A stretch of DNA of 64,000 nucleotides from positions 2,136,001 to 2,200,000 of the forward strand of contig NZ_AP022810.1 in assembly GCF_009731355.2 (NCBI RefSeq), written 5' to 3'. Origin of the DNA: Desulfuromonas sp. AOP6. GTDB taxonomy: Bacteria > Desulfobacterota > Desulfuromonadia > Desulfuromonadales > SZUA-540. A program made the translations under genes and the position numbers. Shown piece by piece: positions 35,121 through 43,475 of this stretch. Every line of letters begins with the position of its first letter. Positions within the stretch are counted from its first letter, which is position 1. The notes beneath the pieces were generated by a model that saw only the letters and a list, made by a program, of their open reading frames with translations, was not told where the DNA came from and ran no database searches.

Positions 35121-35657
35121 TTACCGAAAGCAGCTGCAGGCCCCGTCCCACCGAAGGATCGTGACCCGTCCGGTGCTGGAGTGACTGACCCCTACGGCAA
35201 AAGTCCGCTCATCCTCAGCGCCCTTGCTCCTGCCAAGACATAGGTAGAGACTGTTACTTGAACCATCCGGGTTAAAGGAGAGGTAGCGGGGCGAATCATC
35301 CTCGGCACAACTCTGGGTATAGCGCAAGAAGAGCCCTTCTGGCAGAGGATAACCAGCCGCCAGGTCTTCCCACTCCGAACTGTTTCTCGACAGATTGCCT
35401 AGCTGAAAAATGAAAGAGGGATTCTGCCCTGAGGCCGGCTGCTGAGACACGAATTTGACCCGGTATTCCCGATGGTGGGCGACAGCGGCCGCCCTGGCCT
35501 CGCGCAATGCCCCGGCGATAGCACGCGCGGCGGAGCGGTTTTCCTGCTTATCGAGCCAGGCTCCATAGATGGGCAACGAAACAGTGAGCAGTCCCGCGGT
35601 AACAGCCAGTGACATAATCAGTTCGAGCAGGGTGAATCCTCGTGATGAATAGTACAA
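35121..35657 (-). CDS. FimT/GspH-type minor pseudopilin (outside the terminator)
   Basis: Prepilin-like protein with a very short leader, MYYSSRG, then FTLLELIMSLAVTAGLLTVS. Glu5 is present, and the remaining ~150 residues are of the GspH/FimT type (AIAGALREARAAAVAHHREY, then SSTGRVTILRWDGACSC). The TTG at 35657 has GGAGGG five bases upstream and gives the short leader; the longer reading from 35684 would insert extra residues with no ribosome site. It lies beyond the terminator at 35738-35760, so it is probably expressed separately. It is a close paralogue of the gene at 35789-36385. Confidence 0.82.
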   Translation of the reverse strand: MYYSSRGFTLLELIMSLAVTAGLLTVSLPIYGAWLDKQENRSAARAIAGALREARAAAVAHHREYRVKFVSQQPASGQNPSFIFQLGNLSRNSSEWEDLAAGYPLPEGLFLRYTQSCAEDDSPRYLSFNPDGSSNSLYLCLGRSKGAEDERTFAVGVSHSSTGRVTILRWDGACSCFR

Positions 35658-35737
35658 AGAGCCCTCCAGGATTATAAATTTCAAATCGAGGAGAAATCTA
35701 AACGAATTTTAATATTTTTCAAGCCATAAATTAAAAA

Positions 35738-35760
35738 GCCCCAACTACGTTAGTTGGGGC
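35738..35760 (-). terminator. Terminator of the first minor-pilin cluster
   Basis: Hairpin GCCCCAACTA / TAGTTGGGGC (10-bp arms, three-base loop) followed on the minus strand by T5, about 30 bases after the stop of the FimT-type gene at 35789. It would end the transcript that begins before pilV at 42843. Confidence 0.85.
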
Positions 35761-35788
35761 AGGAGGAAACCAGACGGTGGTAGGCTCT

Positions 35789-36385
35789 CTATTGAAAGGA
35801 TGTCGATGAGGCATTCCATTTGCGAACCTTGAAAGCTCCGGTGGTGGGAGAAACCATTTCGATCAGAAGTTTTTTGCGGTCATTCAAGGTGGTTATGGAG
35901 CTATCGCCGTCAATGATGCAAATACCGCCGAGGTCGGAGCCAGAAGTGCTTACGACAGAACTTGCACTGGCTCCTCCGCTGGGGAGGAAGAGTACCGACT
36001 GGTCATCGTCGTTGAAGGCACAGCTGGAACGATAGCGAATATCGAGATTTTCCGAAAGAGTGACGGGCGTCTCCATTATCGGCCAACTCGAGCTGTTATA
36101 GGAGAGATTGCCCCCCTGCAGCTGCATGGTCGAGGGCGCCTGGGGACTGTCGGGAGCCGCATTGAAAACCACCCGATATTCCCGATGCTCGGCAATGGCC
36201 CGACTGCGGGCCTCACGAAGCAGCGCGGTGACAGCCTGAGCTCCTTCCCGGTACTTGGCGTTGCGAAGCCAGTCCAGATAATAGGGGGTGGCGATAGTCA
36301 TAAGGACCGATATCATGGCGATGACCACGATCAGTTCTGTCAAGGTAAAACCGGCGTTACGAGGCTTGCGTCCAGTTGATATCAT
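35789..36385 (-). CDS. FimT/GspH-type minor pilin
   Basis: Prepilin with leader MISTGRKPRNAG and N-terminal helix FTLTELIVVIAMISVLMTIA (Glu5 present). A GspH/FimT C-terminal domain follows, with ALLREARSRAIAEHREYRVV and a Ser/Asp-rich beta region. At 198 residues it is typical of FimU/FimT proteins that prime pilus assembly. The ATG overlaps the stop of the lipoprotein gene by four bases. It is the last gene of the cluster starting at 42843. Confidence 0.88.
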   Translation of the reverse strand: MISTGRKPRNAGFTLTELIVVIAMISVLMTIATPYYLDWLRNAKYREGAQAVTALLREARSRAIAEHREYRVVFNAAPDSPQAPSTMQLQGGNLSYNSSSWPIMETPVTLSENLDIRYRSSCAFNDDDQSVLFLPSGGASASSVVSTSGSDLGGICIIDGDSSITTLNDRKKLLIEMVSPTTGAFKVRKWNASSTSFQ

Positions 36386-37329
36386 CGGGAGAATTCCAGG
36401 TTGAGGTCATATTCCTGAGATGAGCGCCGGCCTTCTTCGTCTTCAACGACAATGCGAAAACGCCATGTCCCCTCTTGCGCGCCGGTTACATCCCAGGTCA
36501 AAACACCAGTTTCTTCGTCGATGACAGCTCCTGCCGGCCCCTCTTCAAGCTCATAGCGGAAAGGATCGTCATCGGGATCGTACGCTTCAACCTGATACAC
36601 ATAGCGCATACCGGCAAAATCGCCGGGGGGGTCGGAGACGATCCGCGGCGGTCCATTGGGAATACTCAACTCGGTGCCTTCAAAAACACGGCCCTCATCC
36701 TCACCGTCGAAGGGAACGACCTCGGCCCGAACAATATCCCCCCTCTGGAACTGATCCCCAGGCAGAACGGGGTCGTCCTGAAAAGAAAGGGGCTCGCCAT
36801 TGAGATACCATCGGTATGCGTAAGTAATGGTATCGCCGTCGGGATCAACCCCCTCGGGATTGAGCTCAATATCGACCCCCCTGAAGATATCAGCATTCAC
36901 GAAAGGAACGGCAATAATAGCCGGCGGCGCGTTGCCGATAGTCACTTCGGCAGAGACCTCCTGAGACATGTTCTGCACTGTCAGACCAACCACATCACCT
37001 TTGGCGGCACTGTGTGGTGGCAGCACCGCCCCCGTGGCCTCCAGCAGCTCGCCGTTTCTTTCCCAGGTAAACGTCAGTGTGCCCGCAGCCCCTTGCACCA
37101 GGGCTTCGATACTGTCGTTCACCGTGGGCGACTCAGGCAGCAGCCGCACCGTCATTTGGCCGCTCTCGCTCCCTGTAGCGAGCGCCCTGGCGGTATCGGC
37201 CCCCTGACTGGCAGCCTGCGGAGCGGTTTCGGGGGCGACAGCGGGCGTCCCTCCGGAATCACAGCCTCCCATCAGGAGAAAAAACAGAAGGCAGCCGATA
37301 TTCCATGAAATAACCTTGAAGTATTTCAA
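36382..37329 (-). CDS. Ig-like lipoprotein of the minor-pilin cluster
   Basis: A 315-residue lipoprotein: lipobox LLMGGC with acylated Cys23, a flexible Ala/Thr/Pro-rich segment (about 24-55), then three consecutive beta modules. The first two (about 55-235) resemble Ig-like or cadherin-like repeats with DPDGDTITYAYRWYLNGEP. The last (about 235-315) matches putative-Ig modules (VYQVEAYDPDDDPFRYELEE, IDEETGVLTWDV). No enzyme motif. It starts with TTG just after the pilY1 stop, with GGAG six bases upstream. Inferred role: an outer-surface binding partner of PilY1 or the pilus tip. Confidence 0.8.
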   Translation of the reverse strand: MKYFKVISWNIGCLLFFLLMGGCDSGGTPAVAPETAPQAASQGADTARALATGSESGQMTVRLLPESPTVNDSIEALVQGAAGTLTFTWERNGELLEATGAVLPPHSAAKGDVVGLTVQNMSQEVSAEVTIGNAPPAIIAVPFVNADIFRGVDIELNPEGVDPDGDTITYAYRWYLNGEPLSFQDDPVLPGDQFQRGDIVRAEVVPFDGEDEGRVFEGTELSIPNGPPRIVSDPPGDFAGMRYVYQVEAYDPDDDPFRYELEEGPAGAVIDEETGVLTWDVTGAQEGTWRFRIVVEDEEGRRSSQEYDLNLEFSR

Positions 37330-40300
37330 TTACCACTCCTTCCAGTAAATCTGAAATATGGTGCCGCCCGAAACGGGATTTTCGCTGCAGAGGCCACCGC
37401 CGCAACCGATCAGCAGCGTGGCATCACCACTCGGAGGCATCACCACAACCAGACCGGAGGGGATACCGATGCCGAGAGCAAGGGAACGGTCTTCCTTGCG
37501 AAGCACATCGTCGACCTCGTTGAGAGCACGCGTATTGCTAACGGAGGTGGGGTCATCCACATCATTATAAGGATAAAAGTTCAACACCGCCTCGCCGGTT
37601 TTGTAGTCTACCGCATAAAGGCGCGAAATGCCAAGGTTACCTACCTCGCAAGGGTCGGTGGACAACGCCGAAGGGGCCGTGGGCATATAGGTCGTGTAAT
37701 AGGCCACCTTGTTGAAAATCAACGGCGAGGCCAGCACCTTTTCGCCGCCGTGCGTATTTTCCTCATTCAGCCGATCGAGATCAATATACCAGCCAAAAGT
37801 GGTATCCGCATTGAGGCTGTCCAGGATAGCCTGCTGGTCAGCGGCCGTCGTGGTTTCCAACTGCAATTCATTGCCGGTGACATCGATCAGGTTGCCATTG
37901 GTTGGATAATTGACTACCGTGGCATCCGTATTCTGCCCCATGTCCTTGACCATGTACAGGCGGTCGACAACAGCGGTATTGAGGGGATGGGCGCGGTCGC
38001 CGGTACCGAAGGCCACCATCCAGTAGCCCGGCTCCTGCACCACCGAGGGGCGATAGAATATCTTGCGTCCCTCGCTCGCCCCGGCCCAGAAGATGACGCG
38101 GCCGGTCCAGTTGGCCGGATCGGTGCTGCCCACGGAAAAGCGCCAGAGCCGGCCGCCCAGATCCCCGACATACAGCCGGTCGGCGTAGCCGTCAAAATCG
38201 GAATCGAGCACCGTGATGTCGGAGGGAATCGCGACCTTCAGCCAGGAGTCGTTTGAAGCCGTATAGCCCCAGATCTTGGTCGGGGCCGTCGGGATGGTCG
38301 GCACACCGCTGCTGTTCAGGGTCGCCACCTCGAAAGCGTAGACGCCTCTGCCTTTGGCGTCAGGTCGACTGGTCAAGGGACTGTTCGGGTTGACGTCAGA
38401 GGCGCTGGTGACGTTGCCTTCGCCCACCAAAGGATCGAGGGGATCAGGGAAATTGAAGGTCGACCCGAAGCGGCTGTCTTCCTCCTTGTCGTAGCCGGCG
38501 CCAATAAAAGCCACGACCTTGCGCTCGGTGCCGATCTTCATCAGGTGCATCTGCGGCTCACTCCAGGTCTGCCCCAGGTGTGGGAAGAGCACATTGCCGC
38601 TGCCATCAGTGGTGGTATTGTCAAACTTCCACAAAAACTTGGGATTCAGCGGATCCGTCACATCCAGGGCGTAGTAGGCGTTGCCGCCCCGACGCTGGCC
38701 GAAAACCAGAATAACCTTGTCGTCCAGCCCATTGTCGGTGACGCCAAAGGGATCCAGGTCGCCCGCCATGGTCTCCGCGATCGGGCCGATATTGCCATCG
38801 CCATCCTTGTCGTAGATATAGGCCACCGGCGAAGAATCCATATAATAAGGATGGCTGCCACTGGTCAGTTCCTTGAGTTCGGGGATGATGTTATCCGGGA
38901 CAAAAGACCACATCTCCTGTCCGTCCGCATCGCGGAAAGCGTGCAGCATGCCGTCGTTGCTGCCGACGAAGATCATGGTCTTGTTAACAGCGGGGTCCAC
39001 TTCATTGTCTTCGGTAAAAATATAGGAGTTGTAATTAACGATCAGCGGTTTGGAATGAAGGATATCCCCCATAACCCAATCGCGGGTATCGGTGGTACTG
39101 CCGTCTCCATTTTCGTCGCCCGTATCATAGCCGTAAATGTAATCGACAAGAGCAACGGCGTCGGCGGCGTCCTGCGTAGGATCCATGGAGGTGATATCGA
39201 GCATACCCGCCGTGACATTCGTGGTATTGAAACGGTTACTGGTGTGGGTGAGATCTGTCTCGGTGGTGAGGTTGGAGTAGAGCATGCGCGTGGAAAGATC
39301 CCGCTCGACCAACCCCTCGCCCACACCGCCATCTTCGACATCCCCGGCATCCGCGTTTAAACTCCAGTAGGACTGGGCGTTGAGCTTGAAGCCGCCGGAA
39401 GGAATGCCATCGCAGGCCAGGGTGGTATCGTTGGGATCAGGACAGGTGGCGACCTCCCCGTTCTGATCGACGATCTCGGACAGGGCGTTAATACCGAACT
39501 TTTTCAGATTACCGTGCCAGGACGTCCCCGAAATGGGTTTGAAGAAGCCCAGATAGACGCGGGAACCACTATAGGTCCTGTTTTCGGGGCTGGTCGGCAC
39601 CACCGGCGCGGTAAAGGCTGTATCGACCTCGGCCACGATATTGTTGAGGATGTTGTCGATCGCCGCGCTGACCTCATTGGTACTGCCGGCCTGGGCAAAA
39701 AGACCATGCCCATCTTTGGCGGCGTCCTTCAGAAGGGGGTTGGTGGGGGTGAACACCAGCAAGGTATGCGTGCGGATATTCTGCTTGTCTTCAAAAGTCA
39801 AGGAGAGATCCGAATCAAAGGCGTACTTGGCGATATCGTCCAGCATGTGGGTGCCGTTGCCGGATACATTGGCCTGGCACTGGTCACCGGCGTCGTCGTC
39901 GCCATCGTAGTCCCCGGCATAACTACCCACCGCCGGTAGATCTTTGCACATGTTGGGGTCGCTGTCACCGACGCTCTCGCCGTTGGTGATCAAGATCACG
40001 AAATTTTTATCGCAGGAGTTCTGGATGGGCGAATCCGGCACATAGGTATTGGAGATTGGGGTGTAACTGGAAGTGCGCTCCATGTCGAAATAAAAGCGGG
40101 CGTCAAAAAGGGATTCCGCCAAGGGGCGGCTGTTGCCGGGTGTCATCGCCACATAGTTGCTCAGCTCATCCAGTTTGGTGAAAAAGGCGGCACGGTTGGT
40201 ATCGTCGGAGAGGTCACTGACCGGGAAGGTGACCTGCCCGCCTTTGTTGTTATGACCGAACTCCATGATGCCGATGCGGATGGTGTTTTTCACCCCTTCT

Positions 40301-40989
40301 GCCGCCGACTTCAAGGCTCCGATAACGAGGTCGATCTGCGAGGTTGTTTCACCGGTGGCTGGCGGCGCCTCGTTGTAGTTAAGAATATTACCCAGGTAGG
40401 TCGTGCCGGCGCTGCTTTTGCCGCAGGTGCCGTCATTTTTGAGCTCCCAGCCGTCAGAGCCGGAAAAACGGCCACCTAAAAGGAGAGCATGCTGAGCGTC
40501 TTCACAGGTGACCTTGCTGAGAAAGTCATCGTAACTGCTGGCGGTGATATGGGCGACATAGTTGGACTGCCCGGTCAGCTTGTAAACCGTCCAGGTGCTT
40601 TTCGTAGCTGCCGGGACCGTGACGTCAGGGGTACCGTCGCCGTCGGTGTCATAGTCGTCTGGGTCTGGATAAATTTTGAACTGGGTCGAGTCTTGATCTG
40701 CCCAAGGCAGCAGGTCGGCATAGTTCAAATTGCCGTCATCGGGGGTTGAATCCTGCAACCCCAACGCATAGGGGCTGCCGGCGGCAGAGTTCCCCATGGT
40801 CGAGCTGTTGTCGATGATGAAGAGCAGATTAATGGGTTTGGCCACTTCGGCGTCCGGGTCGGCCGGAGGGCTGTAGGCGTAGATGGCCGAGTCGCCCAGA
40901 AAGGTGTCTGCCGCCACGGCGGACAAAGGGCAGACAGCCAGCAGCAACAAAAGCAGAAGCGTTACGATTGTATTTATAGGTCTAAACAT
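37330..40989 (-). CDS. pilY1: PilY1-type tip adhesin (first copy)
   Basis: A 1219-residue secreted protein with a signal peptide (about 1-27). The N-terminal von Willebrand A region carries the metal-ion motif DNSSTMG (LLFIIDNSSTMG), with a calcium-type loop DTDGDGTPDV nearby. The C-terminal half is the PilY1 beta-propeller (FVGSNDGMLHAFRDADGQEM, VYAFEVATL), with the calcium-binding loop DSDFDGYADRLYVGDLGG at about 925-945. PilY1 proteins sit at the pilus tip and mediate adhesion and pilus priming. It lies between pilX and a lipoprotein gene; GGAGG precedes the ATG. Confidence 0.92.
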   Translation of the reverse strand: MFRPINTIVTLLLLLLLAVCPLSAVAADTFLGDSAIYAYSPPADPDAEVAKPINLLFIIDNSSTMGNSAAGSPYALGLQDSTPDDGNLNYADLLPWADQDSTQFKIYPDPDDYDTDGDGTPDVTVPAATKSTWTVYKLTGQSNYVAHITASSYDDFLSKVTCEDAQHALLLGGRFSGSDGWELKNDGTCGKSSAGTTYLGNILNYNEAPPATGETTSQIDLVIGALKSAAEGVKNTIRIGIMEFGHNNKGGQVTFPVSDLSDDTNRAAFFTKLDELSNYVAMTPGNSRPLAESLFDARFYFDMERTSSYTPISNTYVPDSPIQNSCDKNFVILITNGESVGDSDPNMCKDLPAVGSYAGDYDGDDDAGDQCQANVSGNGTHMLDDIAKYAFDSDLSLTFEDKQNIRTHTLLVFTPTNPLLKDAAKDGHGLFAQAGSTNEVSAAIDNILNNIVAEVDTAFTAPVVPTSPENRTYSGSRVYLGFFKPISGTSWHGNLKKFGINALSEIVDQNGEVATCPDPNDTTLACDGIPSGGFKLNAQSYWSLNADAGDVEDGGVGEGLVERDLSTRMLYSNLTTETDLTHTSNRFNTTNVTAGMLDITSMDPTQDAADAVALVDYIYGYDTGDENGDGSTTDTRDWVMGDILHSKPLIVNYNSYIFTEDNEVDPAVNKTMIFVGSNDGMLHAFRDADGQEMWSFVPDNIIPELKELTSGSHPYYMDSSPVAYIYDKDGDGNIGPIAETMAGDLDPFGVTDNGLDDKVILVFGQRRGGNAYYALDVTDPLNPKFLWKFDNTTTDGSGNVLFPHLGQTWSEPQMHLMKIGTERKVVAFIGAGYDKEEDSRFGSTFNFPDPLDPLVGEGNVTSASDVNPNSPLTSRPDAKGRGVYAFEVATLNSSGVPTIPTAPTKIWGYTASNDSWLKVAIPSDITVLDSDFDGYADRLYVGDLGGRLWRFSVGSTDPANWTGRVIFWAGASEGRKIFYRPSVVQEPGYWMVAFGTGDRAHPLNTAVVDRLYMVKDMGQNTDATVVNYPTNGNLIDVTGNELQLETTTAADQQAILDSLNADTTFGWYIDLDRLNEENTHGGEKVLASPLIFNKVAYYTTYMPTAPSALSTDPCEVGNLGISRLYAVDYKTGEAVLNFYPYNDVDDPTSVSNTRALNEVDDVLRKEDRSLALGIGIPSGLVVVMPPSGDATLLIGCGGGLCSENPVSGGTIFQIYWKEW

Positions 40990-41004
40990 AAAGAACCTCC
41001 GCTC

Positions 41005-41511
41005 TTATTTGGGAACGATGCGCGCCACCTGGGCTTCGATGCGCGACGTGGCCCTTGAGGGACCTTCGGCCGTGACGTTGATGGTGTAAAAACGCGACTG
41101 GAAATAGGTCGGATCAGAACCGCTGCCCGGCGGCAGTGGCCCGGTGGTCAGAAAACGCACCTCATTGACGGCATCGGTTTTCAGGTGGCTGTTGGGCGTA
41201 TCGGCAGCGATCGCCGTGGCATGAGTGCCATCGAGAGTTACCGCGCCTGCCCCGATGGTTGAATAGATATTCTCACTGACGGTGGCGTAGGTAATGGCTC
41301 GCTCCGCCGCATAGAAAGCCTGCTGGCTGGCGCGGTAGTTGCGTGAAATACTCAATTCGGTATCGGTGGTATTCAGGGCCATGACGCCAAGGAGGCTCAT
41401 CAGAGCCAGCATGACCAGAGCGATGATCAAGGCAGCGCCGCGCTCATTGCACAGGCTTCGGCCCCTGCCCTTGCCACAAAGATTGATTTTCAGGAAGAAC
41501 AACTTCTTCAT
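41005..41511 (-). CDS. pilX: PilX-type minor pilin (first copy)
   Basis: A 168-residue protein with a long basic leader ending in LCNERG and a hydrophobic helix AALIIALVMLALMSLLGVMA. It lacks Glu5, as is usual in PilX/GspK-type proteins, and contains the family pattern NTTDTELSISRNYRASQQAF followed by YAAERAITYA. The ATG at 41511 has GGGGAG nine bases upstream; the longer reading is not used. It is followed by pilY1 15 bases later and preceded by pilW. Confidence 0.87.
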   Translation of the reverse strand: MKKLFFLKINLCGKGRGRSLCNERGAALIIALVMLALMSLLGVMALNTTDTELSISRNYRASQQAFYAAERAITYATVSENIYSTIGAGAVTLDGTHATAIAADTPNSHLKTDAVNEVRFLTTGPLPPGSGSDPTYFQSRFYTINVTAEGPSRATSRIEAQVARIVPK

Positions 41512-41536
41512 AAACAGAGACTCCCCATAAAAAACC

Positions 41537-42409
41537 CTAGCGATTTCGCAAAGTGACAACATTGGTCAGGCTTCGTGTTTTCACGTCGCCCTGCACATTG
41601 GCTTCGCCCGTCACGGTGACCCGCACGGCTCTGATATTCCAGCGGTCCGTACCCGTGACAGTGGTCAGGGTGCTGCCGTTCTCCATCAGATATTCATACT
41701 CCAGGCCGGTGACGCCATTGACCAGGTTGGCCCCCACCTGCCTTTTGGCGGTGATCCGCTGAGCCGCACCACCGTTAATCTCCTTGAAAATCTCGAAATC
41801 CTTGAGATAAAAGGCAATGGTGCCCGGATGCGTACCCGAACTGACCACCATGCCATCACCCGCTTTGTACTGAATGCCCGGTGAGGCGCCGAAGCCCTCC
41901 AGGGTCACGGTACGGGCCGTCCTGTTATTGCCGACCACGCGGAACAGGGCTGCGTACGGCTGCTCCTGACTGGGGGGCCGCAGAATGCGCACGAGGTCTC
42001 CAGTTGTGGCCTCCGCAAAAAAGAGGTCGACCATGTCGGAGGACCCCAGGGTGAAGGTGGCCTCGGTGTCGCCCGCGGCAATCGGTAAGTCGCTGTCGAT
42101 ACGGGCGGCACGGCCGGAGGGACTGGCGGTATTCATGATGAAGGCGTCCCCCTCGACGGGAAAATTGGGCGCGTTCTGGATGGGGGGATCATCGAAGGCC
42201 ACCACAAAACCGGCCATGCGGATATCGCGCACCATCTGATCCATGGCTATACGCAGGTTCTGCTGCAGCTCGACCACCTCATCCTGGGTGGTGGCGGTAC
42301 GCTGGGTGGTCAGGTAAAGGCTGTAGATGGCCATGGTGACAATGCCGAGGAGCGCCATGGTGACCAGAATTTCAATCAGGGTAAAACCCCTGTGATCAAC
42401 AGATTTCAT
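41537..42409 (-). CDS. pilW: PilW-type minor pilin (first copy)
   Basis: A 290-residue prepilin: leader MKSVDHRG, then FTLIEILVTMALLGIVTMAI with Glu5. It has the PilW pattern QDEVVELQQNLRIAMDQMVR followed by RDIRMAGF and a long beta domain. The frame extends 64 codons further upstream with no prepilin features; the ATG at 42409 overlaps the pilV stop (ATGA) and has AGAGG upstream, so it is the start. Minor pilins PilV-W-X together form the tip-priming complex that recruits PilY1. Confidence 0.9.
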   Translation of the reverse strand: MKSVDHRGFTLIEILVTMALLGIVTMAIYSLYLTTQRTATTQDEVVELQQNLRIAMDQMVRDIRMAGFVVAFDDPPIQNAPNFPVEGDAFIMNTASPSGRAARIDSDLPIAAGDTEATFTLGSSDMVDLFFAEATTGDLVRILRPPSQEQPYAALFRVVGNNRTARTVTLEGFGASPGIQYKAGDGMVVSSGTHPGTIAFYLKDFEIFKEINGGAAQRITAKRQVGANLVNGVTGLEYEYLMENGSTLTTVTGTDRWNIRAVRVTVTGEANVQGDVKTRSLTNVVTLRNR

Positions 42410-42843
42410 ATGCGCCTCTTGAAACCAACCAAAGTAATAGGACGATTGAGCACGCCGCCGACCTGGGTCACCGTTACCTGCACGCGACTGACATTGACGA
42501 CGCCATCGTAGTCGGCGTCGATGGAATAGGTCGCCGAAAAGGTGCCACCACCTTCGACGGCAAGGGTGGCTTGCGGCGAGCCGACGGTGCCGAAATTCCA
42601 CGCCAGGTCAGTGGCATCCGCAGCGAAGACCGGCCGGGAACCATCCCAGGAAAGCACCTCTTCCAGGATACCTTCGGCCACGGCCGTCCCGGAAGTGACG
42701 ATATTGGCCGTCGAGTTGCCCCGAATCGAGGTGATCTGCATGCCGGCGACCGCCAGCAGACCGATGGCGAAAATAGTGACGGCAATGAGCAGCTCGACGA
42801 GGGTAAATCCTGCCTGCCCCTTCGTAAAGCGAGATCTCTTCAT
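42406..42843 (-). CDS. pilV: PilV-type minor pilin (first copy)
   Basis: A 145-residue prepilin: leader MKRSRFTKGQAG, helix FTLVELLIAVTIFAIGLLAV with Glu5, followed by MQITSIRGNSTANIVTSGT and AEGILEEVL typical of PilV. A GGGAG site precedes the ATG at 42843, and 29 extra upstream codons are rejected. It is the first gene of a six-gene run (pilV-W-X-Y1-lipoprotein-FimT), with a sigma-54-like promoter about 55 bases upstream. Confidence 0.88.
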   Translation of the reverse strand: MKRSRFTKGQAGFTLVELLIAVTIFAIGLLAVAGMQITSIRGNSTANIVTSGTAVAEGILEEVLSWDGSRPVFAADATDLAWNFGTVGSPQATLAVEGGGTFSATYSIDADYDGVVNVSRVQVTVTQVGGVLNRPITLVGFKRRI

Positions 42844-42896
42844 GTTTCGAATCTCTCCCAAATAGGTGAAAACTTTATTAGACATTTCAAAAAACT

Positions 42897-42912
42897 TGCA
42901 AAAAGTATACCC
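42897..42912 (-). promoter_or_regulatory. Sigma-54-type promoter of the first minor-pilin cluster
   Basis: Minus-strand GGGTATACTTTTTGCA keeps GG and TTGC with exactly ten bases between GG and GC. The predicted start near 42886 lies about 43 bases before pilV. The first base differs from consensus (G for T). The remaining 42913-43067 gap holds no gene; it has a CCGGG/CCCGG hairpin near 42987-43004. Confidence 0.6.
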
Positions 42913-43067
42913 CCTTTCCTCCGCAGACACAACCCATGGCCATAGCAGGAAAAGGGGGCATATAAAGATGTCAACGGAATTGCAAGCCGGGCAAAAAACC
43001 CCGGAAAATGCCCTTAAATGTCACCGGACGTCAAAGATCTGACTAGCATGCAAAAGATCATCGGCGA

Positions 43068-43433
43068 TCAAGGCAGCTGCCCATCGAAGAGATAAACCCG
43101 GAAGACCTCACCCTCTTTGTTTATCTGGTAGCCGACCTGAGTCCCCGCGGTGAACAGAGTGCGGGCGACATATCTCCCCTGCTCGTCGTGAAAGGTCACC
43201 CGCGGAGACAGGCGCTTGATCGAATCGTTGATGATCAGACGTTCCGGCTCAATCTGATCGATCACGCCAAAGCCATCGTAGGAAAGAGGGACACGGCGGC
43301 CGTCGGCGGCCATAGCCGCACTCCCGACCAGGGTGAGAACAAAAAGCAGCGCCGCCAGAGTGAGGCCCAGCCTCCTCGGAAAAAACTTATGGGAAGCAGT
43401 CAGTACGGTCTTGTCTTTTATCCACTTGAGCAT
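43068..43433 (-). CDS. Small exported protein in PilY2 position
   Basis: A 121-residue protein with a basic N-terminus and a signal or anchor segment (about 22-43, LGLTLAALLFVLTLVGSAAM), then a compact beta-type domain (YDGFGVIDQIEPERLIINDS, followed by VTFHDEQGRYVARTLF and INKEGEVFRVYLF). No enzyme motif. It lies 42 bases after the second PilY1 gene, the place PilY2 holds in Pseudomonas, and has an AAGGAG site. The PilY2 link rests on size and position and is weak. Confidence 0.65.
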   Translation of the reverse strand: MLKWIKDKTVLTASHKFFPRRLGLTLAALLFVLTLVGSAAMAADGRRVPLSYDGFGVIDQIEPERLIINDSIKRLSPRVTFHDEQGRYVARTLFTAGTQVGYQINKEGEVFRVYLFDGQLP

Positions 43434-43475
43434 ATCAACACTCCTTTTTTGTCATTGCTGACGACATGCGCCTCA

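Noticed and set aside
42410-42601. N-terminal extension of the first PilW by 64 codons
   Set aside because: Arg-rich shadow of the pilV coding region; a prepilin must begin shortly before its FTLIE helix.
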